Positions 11,714 through 23,610 of a stretch of 64,000 nt of DNA are shown here, one piece after another. Every line of letters begins with the position of its first letter. The first letter of the stretch is position 1. Source of the stretch: Artemia franciscana (Eukaryota; Arthropoda; Branchiopoda; Anostraca; Artemiidae); the NCBI RefSeq assembly GCF_032884065.1, contig NC_088881.1:3220001-3284000 (forward strand), read 5' to 3'. The notes below the pieces were generated by a model. It had not been told where the DNA came from, did no database searches, and worked only from the letters and a program-made list of their open reading frames with translations. A program made the position numbers and the translations under genes.

Positions 11714-12250
11714 AAATTCTCATAAAAATCAAAATGTTTCAAGAATTCTCTAAAATCCCTTGGAAATAGCCATTTTTGTGGCCTTGAAGGCTCAAGGCCA
11801 CCATTCCAAGTGTGAATTTAGCTTTCAAATAAACACGTTTAGCACAAGAAATGGCTATTAAATAAAATTTCTGATTTTAATCTAATTTACAAATTCTCAT
11901 ACAAATCAAAAGGCTTCAAGAGTCTTAAGGATTTGAGATTATAATTACCTGTGACGCATTGGGGGCTCAAGGCCCTATCCAAAATTCTAACATAATTTTG
12001 GTTTATATATCTAATTTATTTACGTGAGTTTATTTATTATTGAATAAAATGCCTAATTCTCATCTAATTTACAAATTTTCACACGAATCAAAATGCTTCA
12101 AAGAGTTTTGGAGATACATGTAACTACGAAACTTTGAAGGTTCAAGGCCCCCGTACAAAGTGTGATTATAATTTAAAATGGGAGCGTTTTTGCTATGGAC
12201 CAACTTTAAAACAAGATTTAATTATGCAATCTAAATGACATAAAGAATTC
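11714..12250. repeat. ~180-bp tandem repeat, three diverged copies
   Basis: 'aaattytcayacraatcaaaa' followed by 'gsttcaa' begins copies at 11714, 11891 and 12073 (spacing 177 and ~182). Each copy also contains an 'aaggctcaaggcc'-type motif. Copies are well diverged. Confidence 0.8.
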
Positions 12251-12800
12251 TAATAAAGTAAATAATGCAATCCAAATGTAAGGGAAAGTTTGTCAATTTT
12301 TCTTATCACTAATTGGAAAAATAATCAGACTCTTAGCAAACGTACCGACTAGCATTTATTTTTTGTTTACCACTCTTAATTTGCTTCAAAATCCTGCTTA
12401 GAAAGAGAATTATATAGAAGCAGTCAGCATTGGTTGTTCAACAGGTAGGCAATATCACATTTTATGTTAAACCGTGATAAAAATTTTCCGTGATTGGAAA
12501 CTCAAAATATAAATTACTCAATCATAAATATTAACAAGGTTCAAAACACTGATGCAAGACATGATATTCTTTTAAACTGGTATTTTACCGAACATAAGGA
12601 ACTCTCATGGTAACCTGCAGAAATTTTTCAAGGGAGTGACAATTATCCCAAATTTTTTTCAAGGATAGGGCGATTGTTAAGAGAATGTAGTTCTTTCCAG
12701 AATTTTGTATGTGCAGATTTTTTGTCTTTCGGTCTCCTATTATTAAATTTCCTCACTGCCACTATTCACTTCCAACACCTTCACATTCATGGAATAAATC

Positions 12801-15485
12801 CAAAAGTCAGTTACTGAGGTGTTCTCAGAGGGAGCTTTTTGATTTGAAATGGAAATGAAAAGACGAATGAGAAAAAAAAAAACTGCCCTTGTGAGGCTTA
12901 ATAGTAGGTCGCTAAAAATATCGGACGTTTTTTGACTCCTGAGGTAATTATCATAAATCAGTTACTAAGCTGTTCTCAAAGGGAACTGATTGATGGGAAA
13001 CAAAAATATAAAGGTGAATAAGAGGAAAAACTGGCCATTTGAGGTTTAATTGCTGGGCCATAAAGTTCCTGATAATATCTGACATTTTCGCAATCCTGAG
13101 CTAATTACCAAAAACGAGTCACTAAAATGGTTTTAACGAGAACTGGTCGATTGGAAACGAAAAAAAGGCCAACCAGAGAAACAACTATTCTGACGAGGCT
13201 TAATAACTGGGCTGTAAAGTCGCTAACAATATCTGACATTTTAAAAATCTTGAGGTAATTGCCAAAAACCAGTTACTGAGTTGTTCTCAAAGGGAACTGA
13301 TTAATGGGAAACGAAAATATAAAGGTGAATAAGAGGAAAAACTGGCCATGTGAGGTTTAAGTGCTGGGCCATAAAGCTCCTAATAATATATGACATTTTC
13401 ACAATCCTGAGATAATTGCCAAAAACGAGTGACTAAAATGGTTTTAACGAGAACTGGTCGATTGGAAACGAAAAAAAGGCCAACCGGAGAAAAAACTATT
13501 CTGACGAGGCTTAATAGCTGGGCCGCAAAGTCGCTAACAATATCTGACATTTTAAAAATCTTGAGGTAATTGCCAAAAACCAGTTACTGAGTTGTTCTCA
13601 AAGGGAACTGATTGATGGGAAACGAAAATATAAAGGTGAATAAGAGGAAAAACTGGCCATGTGAGGTTTAAGTGCTGGGCCATAAAGCTCCTAATAATAT
13701 ATGACATTTTCACAATCCTGAGATAATTGCCGAAAACGAGTGACTAAAATGGTTTTAACGAGAACTGGTCGATTGGAAACGAAAAAAAGGCCAACCGGAG
13801 AAAAAACTATTCTGACGAGGCTTAATAGCTGGGCCGTAAAGTCGCTAACAATATCTGACATTTTAAAAATCTTGAGGTAATTGCCAAAAACCAGTTACTG
13901 AGTTGTTCTCAAAGGGAACTGATTGATGGGAAACGAAAATATAAAGGTGAATAAGAGGAAAAACTGGCCATGTGAGGTTTAAGTGCTGGGCCATAAAGCT
14001 CCTAATAATATATGACATTTTCACAATCCTGAGATAATTGCCAAAAACGAGTCACTAAAATGGTTTTAACGAGAACTGGTCGATTGGAAACGAAAAAAAG
14101 GCCAACCGGAGAAAAAACTATTCTGACGAGGCTTAATAGCTGGGCCGTAAAGTCGCTAACAATATCTGACATTTTAAAAATCTTGAGGTAATTGCCAAAA
14201 ACCAGTTACTGAGTTGTTCTCAAAGGGAACTGATTGATGGGAAACGAAAATATAAAGGTGAATAAGAGGAAAAACTGGCCATGTGAGGTTTAAGTGCTGG
14301 GCCATAAAGCTCCTAATAATATATGACATTTTCACAATCCTGAGATAATTGCCGAAAACGAGTGACTAAAATGGTTTTAACGAGAACTGGTCGATTGGAA
14401 ACGAAAAAAAGGCCAACCGGAGAAAAAACTATTCTGACGAGGCTTAATAGCTGGGCCGTAAAGTCGCTAACAATATCTGACATTTTAAAAATCTTGAGGT
14501 AATTGCCAAAAACCAGTTACTGAGTTGTTCTCAAAGGGAACTGATTGATGGGAAACGAAAATATAAAGGTGAATAAGAGGAAAAACTGGCCATGTGAGGT
14601 TTAATTGCTAGGCGATAAAGTTCCTGATAATATCTGACATTTTCGCTCTCCTTAGATAATTGCCAAAAACGAGTTACTACGATGGTTATAACGAGAACTG
14701 ATCCATTAGAGATGAAAACATAAAGGCCAACTGGAGAAAAAACTGGCCTTGTAAGGTTTAATGGCGTGGCCGTAAAGTAGCTAATAATATCTGACATTTT
14801 CAGCTCGTGTGGTATTTGACAAAGAACAAGTTACTAAGATGGTCTCAAAGGGATTTGATTCATTGGGAACAGAAATAAAAAGAGGAATCAGAGAAAAAAA
14901 ATGGGCCGTATGAGGTTTAACCTGTTGACCGTCCAGTCACTAACACACCCAAAGATTGTATATGACGTTTTTAAACTTTTGAAATAATTGTCAAAAAACC
15001 AGCTTCTAAGCTGTTCTCAAAGGGAACTGATTGATGGGAAACGAAAATATAAAGTTGAATGAGAGGAAAAACTAGCCATTTGAGGTTTAATTCCTCGTCC
15101 ATAAAGTTCCTGATGTTATCTTACATTTTCACACTCCTCAGATAATTTCCAAAAATGAGCTACTAAGATGGTTAAACGATAACTGATTGATTGGAAACGA
15201 AAACAAAAATGCCAACTGGAGAAAAAACTGGTCTTGTAAGGTTTATTGTCGTGGCCGTAAAGTAGCTAATAATATCTGACATTTTCAACTCGTGTGGTAT
15301 TTGCCAAAAAACAAGTTATTAAGATGGTCTCAAAGGGATTTGATTCTTTGGGAACAGAAATAAAAAGAGGAATCAGAGAAAAAAAAATTGGCCGTATGAG
15401 GTTTACCTGTTGACCGTCCAGTCACTAACCCACCCAAAGATTGTATCTGACGTTTTAAACTTTTGAAATAATTGTCAAAAACCAT
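12801..15485. repeat. Satellite of ~155-bp monomers with 311-bp and ~485-bp higher-order periods
   Basis: About 17 head-to-tail monomers of ~155 bp, each with 'taattgccaaaaac', 'actgattgatgggaaacga' or a variant, 'gaggtttaa' or 'gaggcttaa', and 'atctgacatttt'. Between 12938 and ~14640 two monomer types alternate (A and B), giving an exact 311-bp period: the A start falls at 12938, 13249, 13560, 13871, 14182 and 14493. From ~14650 a third type (C, starting 'ctcgtgtggtatttg') appears at 14804 and 15289, giving a ~485-bp A-B-C trimer. No coding capacity. Confidence 0.95.
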
Positions 15486-15639
15486 CTGTTCAGGATTTCA
15501 ACTGTTGTTGATAGAAGAGCATCATCAAGTAGCCTACTGAAAACAAATGTTGTGACCAAGATGGGCTCAGGATTGCACAAAGCCTTCATTCATACTACAG
15601 ATCCCAGAGATTTCTTGCTGTCCGGTTCTATGCCGGCTT

Positions 15640-16440
15640 AAGCGCTTCAGTGTAGACGGGAGAAGTTATGTTGATCCCCGTCCAGCACTGGTATCCCGGA
15701 TCATTGCTTTTCCTCAGGCCAAAATAATTTCAATGATTTAAAGAACATGAAAATTGGAACTTGGAATGTTACGACTTCAAAAATCACTATCGCATTGACA
15801 TTTTGACAAACGAATTCAGACAATTCGAACTGGACATATTAGAAGTATCAGAAACTCATATCCCAGGGGTAGGAAGCATGAAGTTAGCTGATATAGAGTT
15901 TGTTTACTCAGGCAGGAGGGATTGGGTATATAGACAGGAAGGAGTGTTCATGATGAATGAGGAAGCGCTAAGAACTTTTTAGGATCGGAAGGTATTAATA
16001 ATAGAATAGTATTGCTAGTTTTATGACTAAAAAGTTCAGGGTATCAGTTACAAAAGTAGTCTACCCCTGAAAGCAGACTCCCACTACCAAAATTACGCTG
16101 TTGACTTAGCAGTATTTTGGGTAATCACAGGGGTCAGCTAATCCGAAGTGAAATGGAGAGGCCTCATCCTGGTAGTACCTTTGTCATGATCGAGGCAGTT
16201 CCCCAGCCAGGTAATCCATACGTAAAATTTTCCAGTTTCTCAAAAAAAAATTGTGAAAGAGACATTTTTAGGCATATTATTGACAAAAACAATCACTGCT
16301 GAAAACGCTTTAAATCCAATGAAGTTCCACAAACGGTATATTATAATTAATTTCTGTTTTTATATTAAAAATGATTTAAAAATTGTACCAAGTTTATGTT
16401 GTATGGCGCAAAATATTTTTGTATAATTAAGTATAATTTT
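15640..16440 (+). mobile_element. Defective LINE-derived composite element, copy 1 (endonuclease fragment plus unrelated tail)
   Basis: An ATG at 15747 opens an apurinic-type endonuclease start (MKIGTWNVTTSK). The next conserved part (RIDILTNEFRQFELD...SETHIPG, 15790-15870) is in another frame, so a one-base indel lies near 15780. The frame ends at 15982 and remnants continue to about 16070. A shared tail follows: 'gtaatcacaggggtcag' to 'cagttccccagcc' (16120-16210), then AT-rich sequence to about 16440. Copy 2 at 19560-20510 has the same frameshift and the same junction to the tail. The endonuclease belongs to the same LINE family as the RT fragment at 17.7 kb (inferred from recalled family members). 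Confidence 0.75.
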
Positions 16441-16621
16441 TAAGTATAATTTAGGCTTCCTAGTAATGCTACATGGTGGTAGTACTAGATTCAACCAAGT
16501 TCAATCAATCAATCAATCAATTTATTAATACTAAAAGAAAAACTATTACAAAAGTAAAGCGGTTACTAGGCCCAAGAAGCTTTGCTTGTAATGGACCACA
16601 GAGAACAAGAATTGTAATAAC

Positions 16622-16801
16622 TTTATTTGTAATAAAATTAGGCTACGTTTGGTTATCTGTAATTGCGTATCAGCTATAATGAGAGGGGAGTCATTGCTTA
16701 GGTGGGCTCCTAAAAAGCACAGGAATGACTCACCCCCCTCCTCATTACAGCTGATACAAAATTATAGATAACCAAACGTTGCCTAATTTTATTACAAATA
16801 A
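16622..16801. mobile_element. Hairpin (foldback) element, ~180 bp
   Basis: Arms of about 75-80 bp are near reverse complements ('ttatttgtaataaaattagg' at the left, its complement at the right end) around a ~27-bp loop. Flanking motifs 'aatttaggcttcc' (16451) and its complement 'ggaagcctaaatt' (16863) suggest that the full element spans about 16445-16877. Confidence 0.85.
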
Positions 16802-16867
16802 AGCGAATCATCTTGGTAGAATGCAGTACTGCCACCGTGAGGCATTGCTTCTTTTGCTACTGGGAAG

Positions 16868-17181
16868 CCTAAATTAATTAAATAAAAAAACAAGTTTTTT
16901 AAATGAAAGTAAGGAGCAACATTAAAACTTTAGAACGAACAGAAATTACTCCGTATATGAAAGGGGCTTTTCCTCCTCAACGCCCCGCTCTTTACGCTAA
17001 AGTTTGACTCTTTCTCTTAACTCTATTTTTAAAGCAATAAGAAACTTTAGTGTAAAGAGCGGGGCGTTGAGGAGAAAAAGCCCCTTTCATATACGGAGTA
17101 ATTTCTGCTCGTTTTAAGTTTTAATGTTGCTCCTTACTTTCATTTAAAAAAAACTTGTTTTTTTTATTTAATTAATTTAGG
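16868..17181. mobile_element. Hairpin MITE with 'ctctttacgctaaag' stem, copy 1
   Basis: 314 bp with arms of ~140 bp that are almost perfectly complementary around a ~35-bp loop. The stem carries 'gaacagaaattactccgtat' and 'cgctctttacgctaaag'. A second copy of the same family is at 63237-63541. No protein; mobilised in trans if at all. Confidence 0.92.
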
Positions 17182-17690
17182 CTCCTTACTGCAGTTCGTT
17201 ACCATGAACTGTTTGATAACTTATAACTTACTAGTTAAGTTATTACTTAAATTCTTAACCAATAATAATTGTATATGATAATTGAATATTGTATATGTAA
17301 TAATTGAATAACTTAACCAATTAGTTTCTCAGAATTTTAAATTAATTGCAAATTCGTTCTCTTTGGGGTAAAGTCGTAGTTTGGTGCCCTAAAATGTTGA
17401 AAACAAGAATTTCCCCTTGCCCAACCTGTATGGTCACTTAAAAAAGAGCTTTAAATTTACGTCTGAATGAGCTCCCTCCCAGTTATCTTGGACCTTCAAT
17501 TTGATACAATTACCCCGGAAAAAAAAACAAAAAACAAATTTGACAGCTGGATAGTAAGTTTAAATTTTGTTTTTCTTTTGCTATTCTATTTTTTTAAATG
17601 TTTGAATACATAAGGGATTTAAGTTTAAGTGTGAGAATTGTCCTGTTATGAAAGAGGTACATTTTACATGGCCATTATAAAATCAAAACG
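17182..17690. other. AT-rich stretch, no gene seen
   Basis: Contains short repeats of 'gtatatgataattgaat' type and A-runs. No supported feature. Confidence 0.5.
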
Positions 17691-17694
17691 CAGT

Positions 17695-18750
17695 ATCTGC
17701 AAGAAAGTTAAGACTGCAGCTAAGAATATTAGTGAATAAGCCTTATGTTTAATAGAGAGGAGAAGTTGTTTGTACAAGAACGATCCGAGTGATAGATATT
17801 AAAAAACAAAAGGAATGTAAAGAAAGTGAGGAAGCTATAAAACATAATCTGAGGTGGTGTGAAGTGGAGGCCATGAATAAAATTGCCAAGGATCTGGAAG
17901 ATTCAGCTAGACGTTATAATAGTAAATTATTGTACTGGAAAGGAATTGTACTTGAGAGAAAGTAGTCAATCCGGACTTGTCCCAGTTAAAGCCAGGAACG
18001 GGGCCACAATTAGTTCTAAGGGAAGAGATAAAGAGACATGGGCGGAACATTTTCAGAATGTTCTAAGCCGAGATACAGTTGCAGGAAAAGATATAGAGGA
18101 AAATGAAAAAGCTTGTGATACCTTGGATGTGAAGGAGGAATTTGATTTACGAGGAGGAATTAGCGACAGTACTAAAAGGATTAAAGATAATAATGCTCCA
18201 GGTGATGATAGTGTGGTAAACGAGTTTCGTAAATATGGTGGCTCTGGGGTTTGAAATAAGTTACTGAAGATTATGAATATGATTTTTGAAAAAGGAAAGA
18301 AACTAGCGATTTTAGGAAAACCTTAGTTAAACTACTGTATAAGATATGTGATAACAGTGAGTATCGTAATTATCGAGGCATTAGTCAGGTGTCTTTAGAT
18401 AGCAAATTCCTTAGTAATATGATACTTTCTAGACTGAAGGATGCTGTAGACATAGTTTGAAGAGAAGCACAGGGCAGTTTTAGAAAAGGTAGAGGATGTG
18501 TCCACCAAATAGGTTCATAATTGAGAAGGGCCTTAGTTGTCAAAACACATTGGGGCCCTCAGTTGTATAGATTATAAGCAAGGGTCCGATTCTGTTGATA
18601 GAAGAGCTTTCGTAAAGGTCTTATCCTCGTACGGTATACCAGACAAGTACATTGAAGTGATCAGTGCTATGTATGAGAATAACGCTGCTGCCGGGGGTAT
18701 GGTAGAAAGTGAGGTTAGCTGCTGGTTTTGTATTAAATCAAGTTGAGTAA
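17695..18750 (+). pseudogene. LINE linker and N-terminal RT fragment
   Basis: The best frame (17883-18254) contains SSQSGLVPVKARNG, WAEHFQNVLSRDT and APGDDSVVNEFRKYGG, the region just before the RT palm in a LINE ORF2. Upstream from 17695, frames contain KTAAKNISE and LIERR. Downstream, in other frames and with stops, come LLKIMNMIFEKGK, a YRNYRG-like segment and FRKGRGCVHQ. Then an open frame (18537-18746) carries motif A as CIDYKQGSDSVDRRAF, followed by SYGIPDKYIEVISAMYENN. Homology stops near 18750, before motifs B and C. Multiple frameshifts: dead. From memory this family is often annotated in crustaceans as 'craniofacial development protein 2-like'. Confidence 0.82.
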
Positions 18751-19184
18751 AAAGATTGAAAGTTTCAAATAAGCATAGCCACTGGTTTGTCAAAAACAGG
18801 TGACCTGTTTCTACTTTGTGTTCTGTTTTTTCTTTTTTTTTGTAAAAATACAAAACAGCTGTTTTAACAACTGTTTTTTCCTCATTTTTAAAATTGTTCA
18901 CCCTGTCATCTATACCGGGCGAGTTATTTGCTTTAATTTCCAAGCTTGAATAAAGAATCCACCTTGAAACTATATCAAATTCACCAATCTATCTTATGTT
19001 TAGTCAACTACATGCGCATACAATACGATCCCAATTGCGCAAGCGTTTTTAAAACCTATTAGAGGACCTGGGCATAGCACGATTTTGATTCCACCTCAAG
19101 ATGTTGAACAACAAAGTATGAACAAAAAGAACAAACTTTTCAGTCCATTAAGTTTTCATACAAACATAACAAAAATAAATTTAA

Positions 19185-19370
19185 ACTCATTTTCATTCTT
19201 AATTCAAAGTTTTGCACCCTCCCCTCCAAAAAAAAACTCCCTGGTATACTCTTACTTATCTAAATTTTTATTGAGACCAGAAAATTCTGAGGTGCCAATT
19301 AAAAAAAAATATGGAGCCATTTTCATAAAATTATTTATACAATAAAAGTATCTGGGCCTTAAAAATCGTT
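19185..19370 (+). repeat. Direct repeat A, left of composite copy 2
   Basis: Matches 20512-20680 in the same orientation: 'cattttcattc', 'gcaccctccc', 'ctagatttttattg' or its variant, 'gaccagaaaattc', 'attatttata', 'atctggg'. Roughly three-quarters identical by eye. The pair brackets the inverted element copy 2. Confidence 0.75.
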
Positions 19371-19559
19371 CATGCGGACGATTCAAACTAGTTTGAAAAG
19401 TTTGTAATAGTTTCATACAGTTTCAAGTTTCATGTTATTTTATGGTTTTACTTAATAAAGAAACTTTTAATCATCAACTGTTCTCTAGTTTGCGTCACCT
19501 TATCGAAAGAGAGGAATTCGGAAACATTTCAAATGTCCAAAGCTTAATAGAACAACAAG

Positions 19560-20511
19560 GAAAATTTACAGTTAATTGATAGTTTTTGATTTTTAATATA
19601 AATTGAAAATAATAAAATATTTTACACAATACACCATAAAATTGGGACAATTTTTTAATCATTTTAAATACAAAAACAGAAATGAATTACAATCTGCTGT
19701 TTGTAAAACTTCATTCGATGAAAAGTGATATAGTTAGTGACTGATAATATTGTGTCAACATAAGTAATAGAAAGTATCGCTGATTTTTGAAATGCTGAAC
19801 TGTCCGAAGGTCGATACCCTGATCTTCATCAATCAGCATGCTCAATGGTGTTGCTACAAAAAAGTCTTAAATATTGAGATTGTTTACTGAGTGGAAAATT
19901 TAAGTATATATCAATTGGCTGGGGAACTGCCTTGATCATGACAGAGGCACTACTACCAGGGTCAGGCCTCTTCATTCCACTTCGGATTAGCCGACCCCTG
20001 TGATTACCCAAATTGTTGGTAACTCAACTTTGTGATTTTTGGTAGTTGGAGTCTGCGTTCAGGGGCATACTACTGCTATAACTGTTACCCCGAACTTTTT
20101 AGTCATAAAATGAGCAATTGGTATTCTATTATTAATACCCTCTCAGCTTAAGCAATTCTTAGCAGCTTCCTTGTTCATCCTGGGCCCTCCTCCCTGTCTA
20201 TATACCCCATCCCTCCTGCCTGAGTAATCAAATTCTAAATCACCTAATTTCACGCTTCTTACCCCTGGGATATGAGTTTCTGAAACTTCTAATAAGTCCA
20301 GTTCGAATCGTCTGAATTCGTCTATCAAATTGCCGATAAGAAGGTGATTTTTAAAGTCGTAACATTCCAAGTTGCAATGTCCTTGTTCTTTAAATCATTG
20401 CAATTATTTTGGCCTCAGGAAGAGATGTGATCCCAGTAATCAGTGCAGGACGGGAATCCCCGTCCTACACTGAAACCTGCAACTTGAAAATTGGAACTTG
20501 GGATGTTACAC
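19560..20511 (-). mobile_element. Defective LINE-derived composite element, copy 2 (inverted)
   Basis: Read on the minus strand it repeats copy 1: an endonuclease fragment (20370-20143: RRFELDLLEVSETHIPG, SGRRDGVYRQ), the same out-of-frame TWNV start upstream, the same tail ('gtaatcacaggggtcggc', 'cagttccccagcc') at about 20010-19915, and the same AT-rich end ('atttctgtttttgtattt' near 19680). The 60-codon frame 20011-19829 (GNHRGRLIRSG...) is the tail and corresponds to 16117-16302 in copy 1. The two copies form a 3-kb-spaced inverted pair. Confidence 0.8.
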
Positions 20512-20690
20512 ATTTTCATTCGTTTTTTAAAGTTTTCGCACCCTCCCTTTCACGAAAAAATTGTTGATATGTTCTAGCCTATCTAGATTTTTATTGAAAC
20601 CAGAAAATTCGAAGGTACCATTTTTAAGAAATTATTTATAAATAAATTTATCTGGGGCTATAATATCGTCCTTCCATATAAGATATTTAA
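20512..20690 (+). repeat. Direct repeat B, right of composite copy 2
   Basis: Partner of 19185-19370. Too long and diverged to be a target-site duplication; it looks like two copies of one dispersed repeat, or one repeat split by duplication. Confidence 0.7.
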
Positions 20691-21600
20691 TTTTAAAAAA
20701 TGTCTATCATAGGCCCCAAAGGACCGAGTTCGCATTTCAGAGTCATAAAAAAAAACAAAAAAAACAATCATTAAAATCTCGCAACAACTAAGAAACTTGG
20801 TAAACAATGCCAAACACGGCAAAATCAGAAAGCAAAGCCATTTATGAGTAAAAAAAAATTAAAATGCAAAATGTCAGAAAGTTAATAGGGTAAAAACTAA
20901 AACAAACTAAAAGAGTGAGATAAAATTAGCGTTAAAAGGCTTAAAAGAGAACCTGTAAACAAGGAGGAGGGAACAAAAGAATCAAACGAACATAGAACTT
21001 GGGTGTCACCAGTACCGAACAATAAAAAAGGAAAACCACCAGTTTATTTTATCAGTAAAGAATGGAACAAAGGTTCTTTCATACATAGAGGTTAAACAGA
21101 GGATGGAGGACAAGATAGGAATGGCTTCAGAAACAGTAGGTGGCTGGCAGTTTCTGGATAGGGAGTGTCCTTCGGAGAAAATGTTTTCTGTGCGAAGACT
21201 TATCACTGGATTTTTTGATTTTTGAGAGGCACAACATTCCTCTTCTGTGCTCAAGAGTTTCCAGCATCGCCCTTTTTTAGAAGGAGCGAGTATGGTACCT
21301 TAGCCTCTTCAAAAATTATTCTCGGGGCTCTTATTTGAATCAACTCAAAAAATACACAAACAATATTATGCCCCAACAGAGAGCAGAGCTCGTAAGGCTG
21401 GGACAGTGCAAAAACATAAGGAAAAACATCAACATCTCATCGTAATAATGATTTCAAAGTATAATACGGTAGAAGACACACAAAATAGAAAAAAAAACTA
21501 ATAAAAGATAAGTAATTATATAAATATCGGGCAGGAGGGGCGTGGGAGGCCGTCCCAAACACAGGGACCCAAAAACAAACACACAAATTTAAAATTTAAA
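20691..21600. other. AT-rich stretch, possible LINE 3' flank
   Basis: Downstream (minus sense) of the LINE below. No tail or further motif recognised. An 82-codon minus frame (21254-21006) has no recognisable domain. Confidence 0.3.
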
Positions 21601-21631
21601 TTTCCAGCATCAAAGGTGAATAATCAAAATT

Positions 21632-23610
21632 TTAGCAAACAATCTTTAATATTTGCTTTTTTAAATTTAGCTGAGAATTTTGCTGAGATTTTTGGGATGG
21701 ATCAAACAGAATTTTATCATTCAGCTTATGATTGTTAGCAATGAAGGGTATTTGGTATCTGATCGAAAACTTTGACCTTTCAGAGCTTACAAAAGGAATT
21801 TGATACATCCTAGACCTCCGACAATCCGAACGAGGAAGTAAGATTAACAGAGATTTGTCATAGAAATAATTTTTAGAATTTTGGATTTGAAAATGCCATA
21901 TGGAAGTATTTAATATTCGTATATCATTTAAATCTAACAAATTTAAGAAGAGGAATAATGGATTCAATTTTTATGATTCATCACGGGAGAGGATGCCAAA
22001 CTGGAAAAGCATATTCAAGATGTGGCGGAAAAAGGATGTATACATCCTTAAAGAATGGAAAGGGAATGGGATTGAATATTATTCAAGAGCTTAAGGAGAG
22101 ACATGGACACATTAGCTCTATGGATAATATATTTTAACGTGGATATACCACTTTAAATTAGAGGAAGTTTTAACCCCAAGGAATTTAAAGGAAGACACAG
22201 AAATATCTGGGGGATAGTGTTGAGGAAAGGGGGAGAGGATTTAAGGAAATATGTTTGCATTATCGCCGATTTATAGGGGTTTACTCTCATGTCTGAGACC
22301 GCAGCGTCATATGCAATATCGTTGAGGACACTCATAAGATTGCTTAATAAGTTTTGGTAGCAGCTTTCAATAACCGTTAGGTCATCCACAAATTTCTATC
22401 TGCCGCGAAATTCCTTAGCAAGGCTATTTATCATAACTGAAAAAAGGAGGGGACCTAGGAGAGTACCTTGGGATACTTCATTGTGGACAAGGGGGGGGGA
22501 CTGAAATAATGATTCTAATATTTGACTACCTGTGATCTGTTTGATAATATGGAGGCAACCAATTTAACCAGGAAGGAATCAATATTGAAATCAGTTACAA
22601 GTTTCTCAACTAAAATATTGTGGTTAACAAGATCAAATGCTTTTTGAAGGTCAATGGAAATAAATTTGGTCTGCAATTAGGTGTTTCGGGAATTTTCCCA
22701 ATTGAGTCAATAATAAAAACAAGGTAATGGGAAGTAGAAGTGGATTTGATGTTCCCGAATTGTCTCAGGTCAGTAAAAGGTAGGATTTTCTCCTTAAGCC
22801 ATTCTGCAATGAACCCTTCATATAGTTAAGAGAATATAGGAGTGAGTGAAATAGGACAAACACCTCCAAAACCAGGTTTTTTCGTCTTTCTTTTTCAAGG
22901 GTGTTATGAAACTCTGTTTCCAAATTTGTGAATATTGGCCAGACTCAGTAATCTCATTGAAAACAATAGACAAGGGCTTTGAGAGAAAGTCACTGAAAGC
23001 TCTAATAAGAGGAAATGGGATATCTAAAAAACAGACACTTGTTTCCGTAGTCTCTCGATTCTTCTTTCGATCTCAGACGAAGATATAGAGGGGAAAGCAG
23101 GTGGGAGAACATCAGCAGGTAATTGATTAGAAAATGCCGGAAGGCTCTAGGCGATAGAAGCATGGAACTTGTTAAGATTATTAGCAGTAACTTCTGGGGA
23201 TTCAGGTAGGTTGAAATCATGCTGGTCTAGACTCCTAGCACACAACTTTTTTTTTACCTCGGAATACCAATTTTTCGGTTTATAGGTAAACAGTTTGTTG
23301 AGCTTATTCATGTAGTAGGATCGGGCAGATTTACGTATTTCTTTTTTAATTGTTTTTCTTAGTTTATTGGCTTCATCCAGTTTACCATTTCTGAAAAGAT
23401 TCAATGTTTTTCTAATTATGCTTTTATGGGTTGATAAATGAATGGTATGTCACTGGAGCACTTTTTAAATCTTTTTTTCTCAGAAAGAAATTAAATATTT
23501 ATCGTTTAGCTTTCTGTGAAAGGTGGTGTTTTTTTCATCAGGATCATGCAAATTATAAATATCAGACCAATCCTTAGTGCTCAGCCACGTTCCAAAAGAA
23601 AGAAGGCCCG
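21632..23610 (-). pseudogene. Jockey/CR1-like LINE ORF2 remnant (pre-RT to C-terminus)
   Basis: Minus strand, many stops and shifts. In order: WLSTKDWSDIYNL (about 23590), a pre-RT frame 23404-23147 with RKTIKKEIRKSARSYY and KPKNWYSEVKKKL, then CPISLTPIFS and LRQFGNIKSTSTSHYLVF (RT fingers). Motif B follows as GTLLGPLLFSVMINSLA (about 22475-22425) and motif C as FVDD (near 22392-22381), leading into the frame 22389-22153. A TAG lies just before KFVDD. Further on come a HILNMLFQFGILSRDES-like post-RT segment (about 22050) and a C-terminal frame 21967-21632. The endonuclease and the 5' end are absent. Clearly inactive. Confidence 0.82.

Noticed and set aside
12801-15485. CRISPR-like array
   Set aside because: Repeats are contiguous ~155-bp monomers without unique spacers, in a eukaryotic context.
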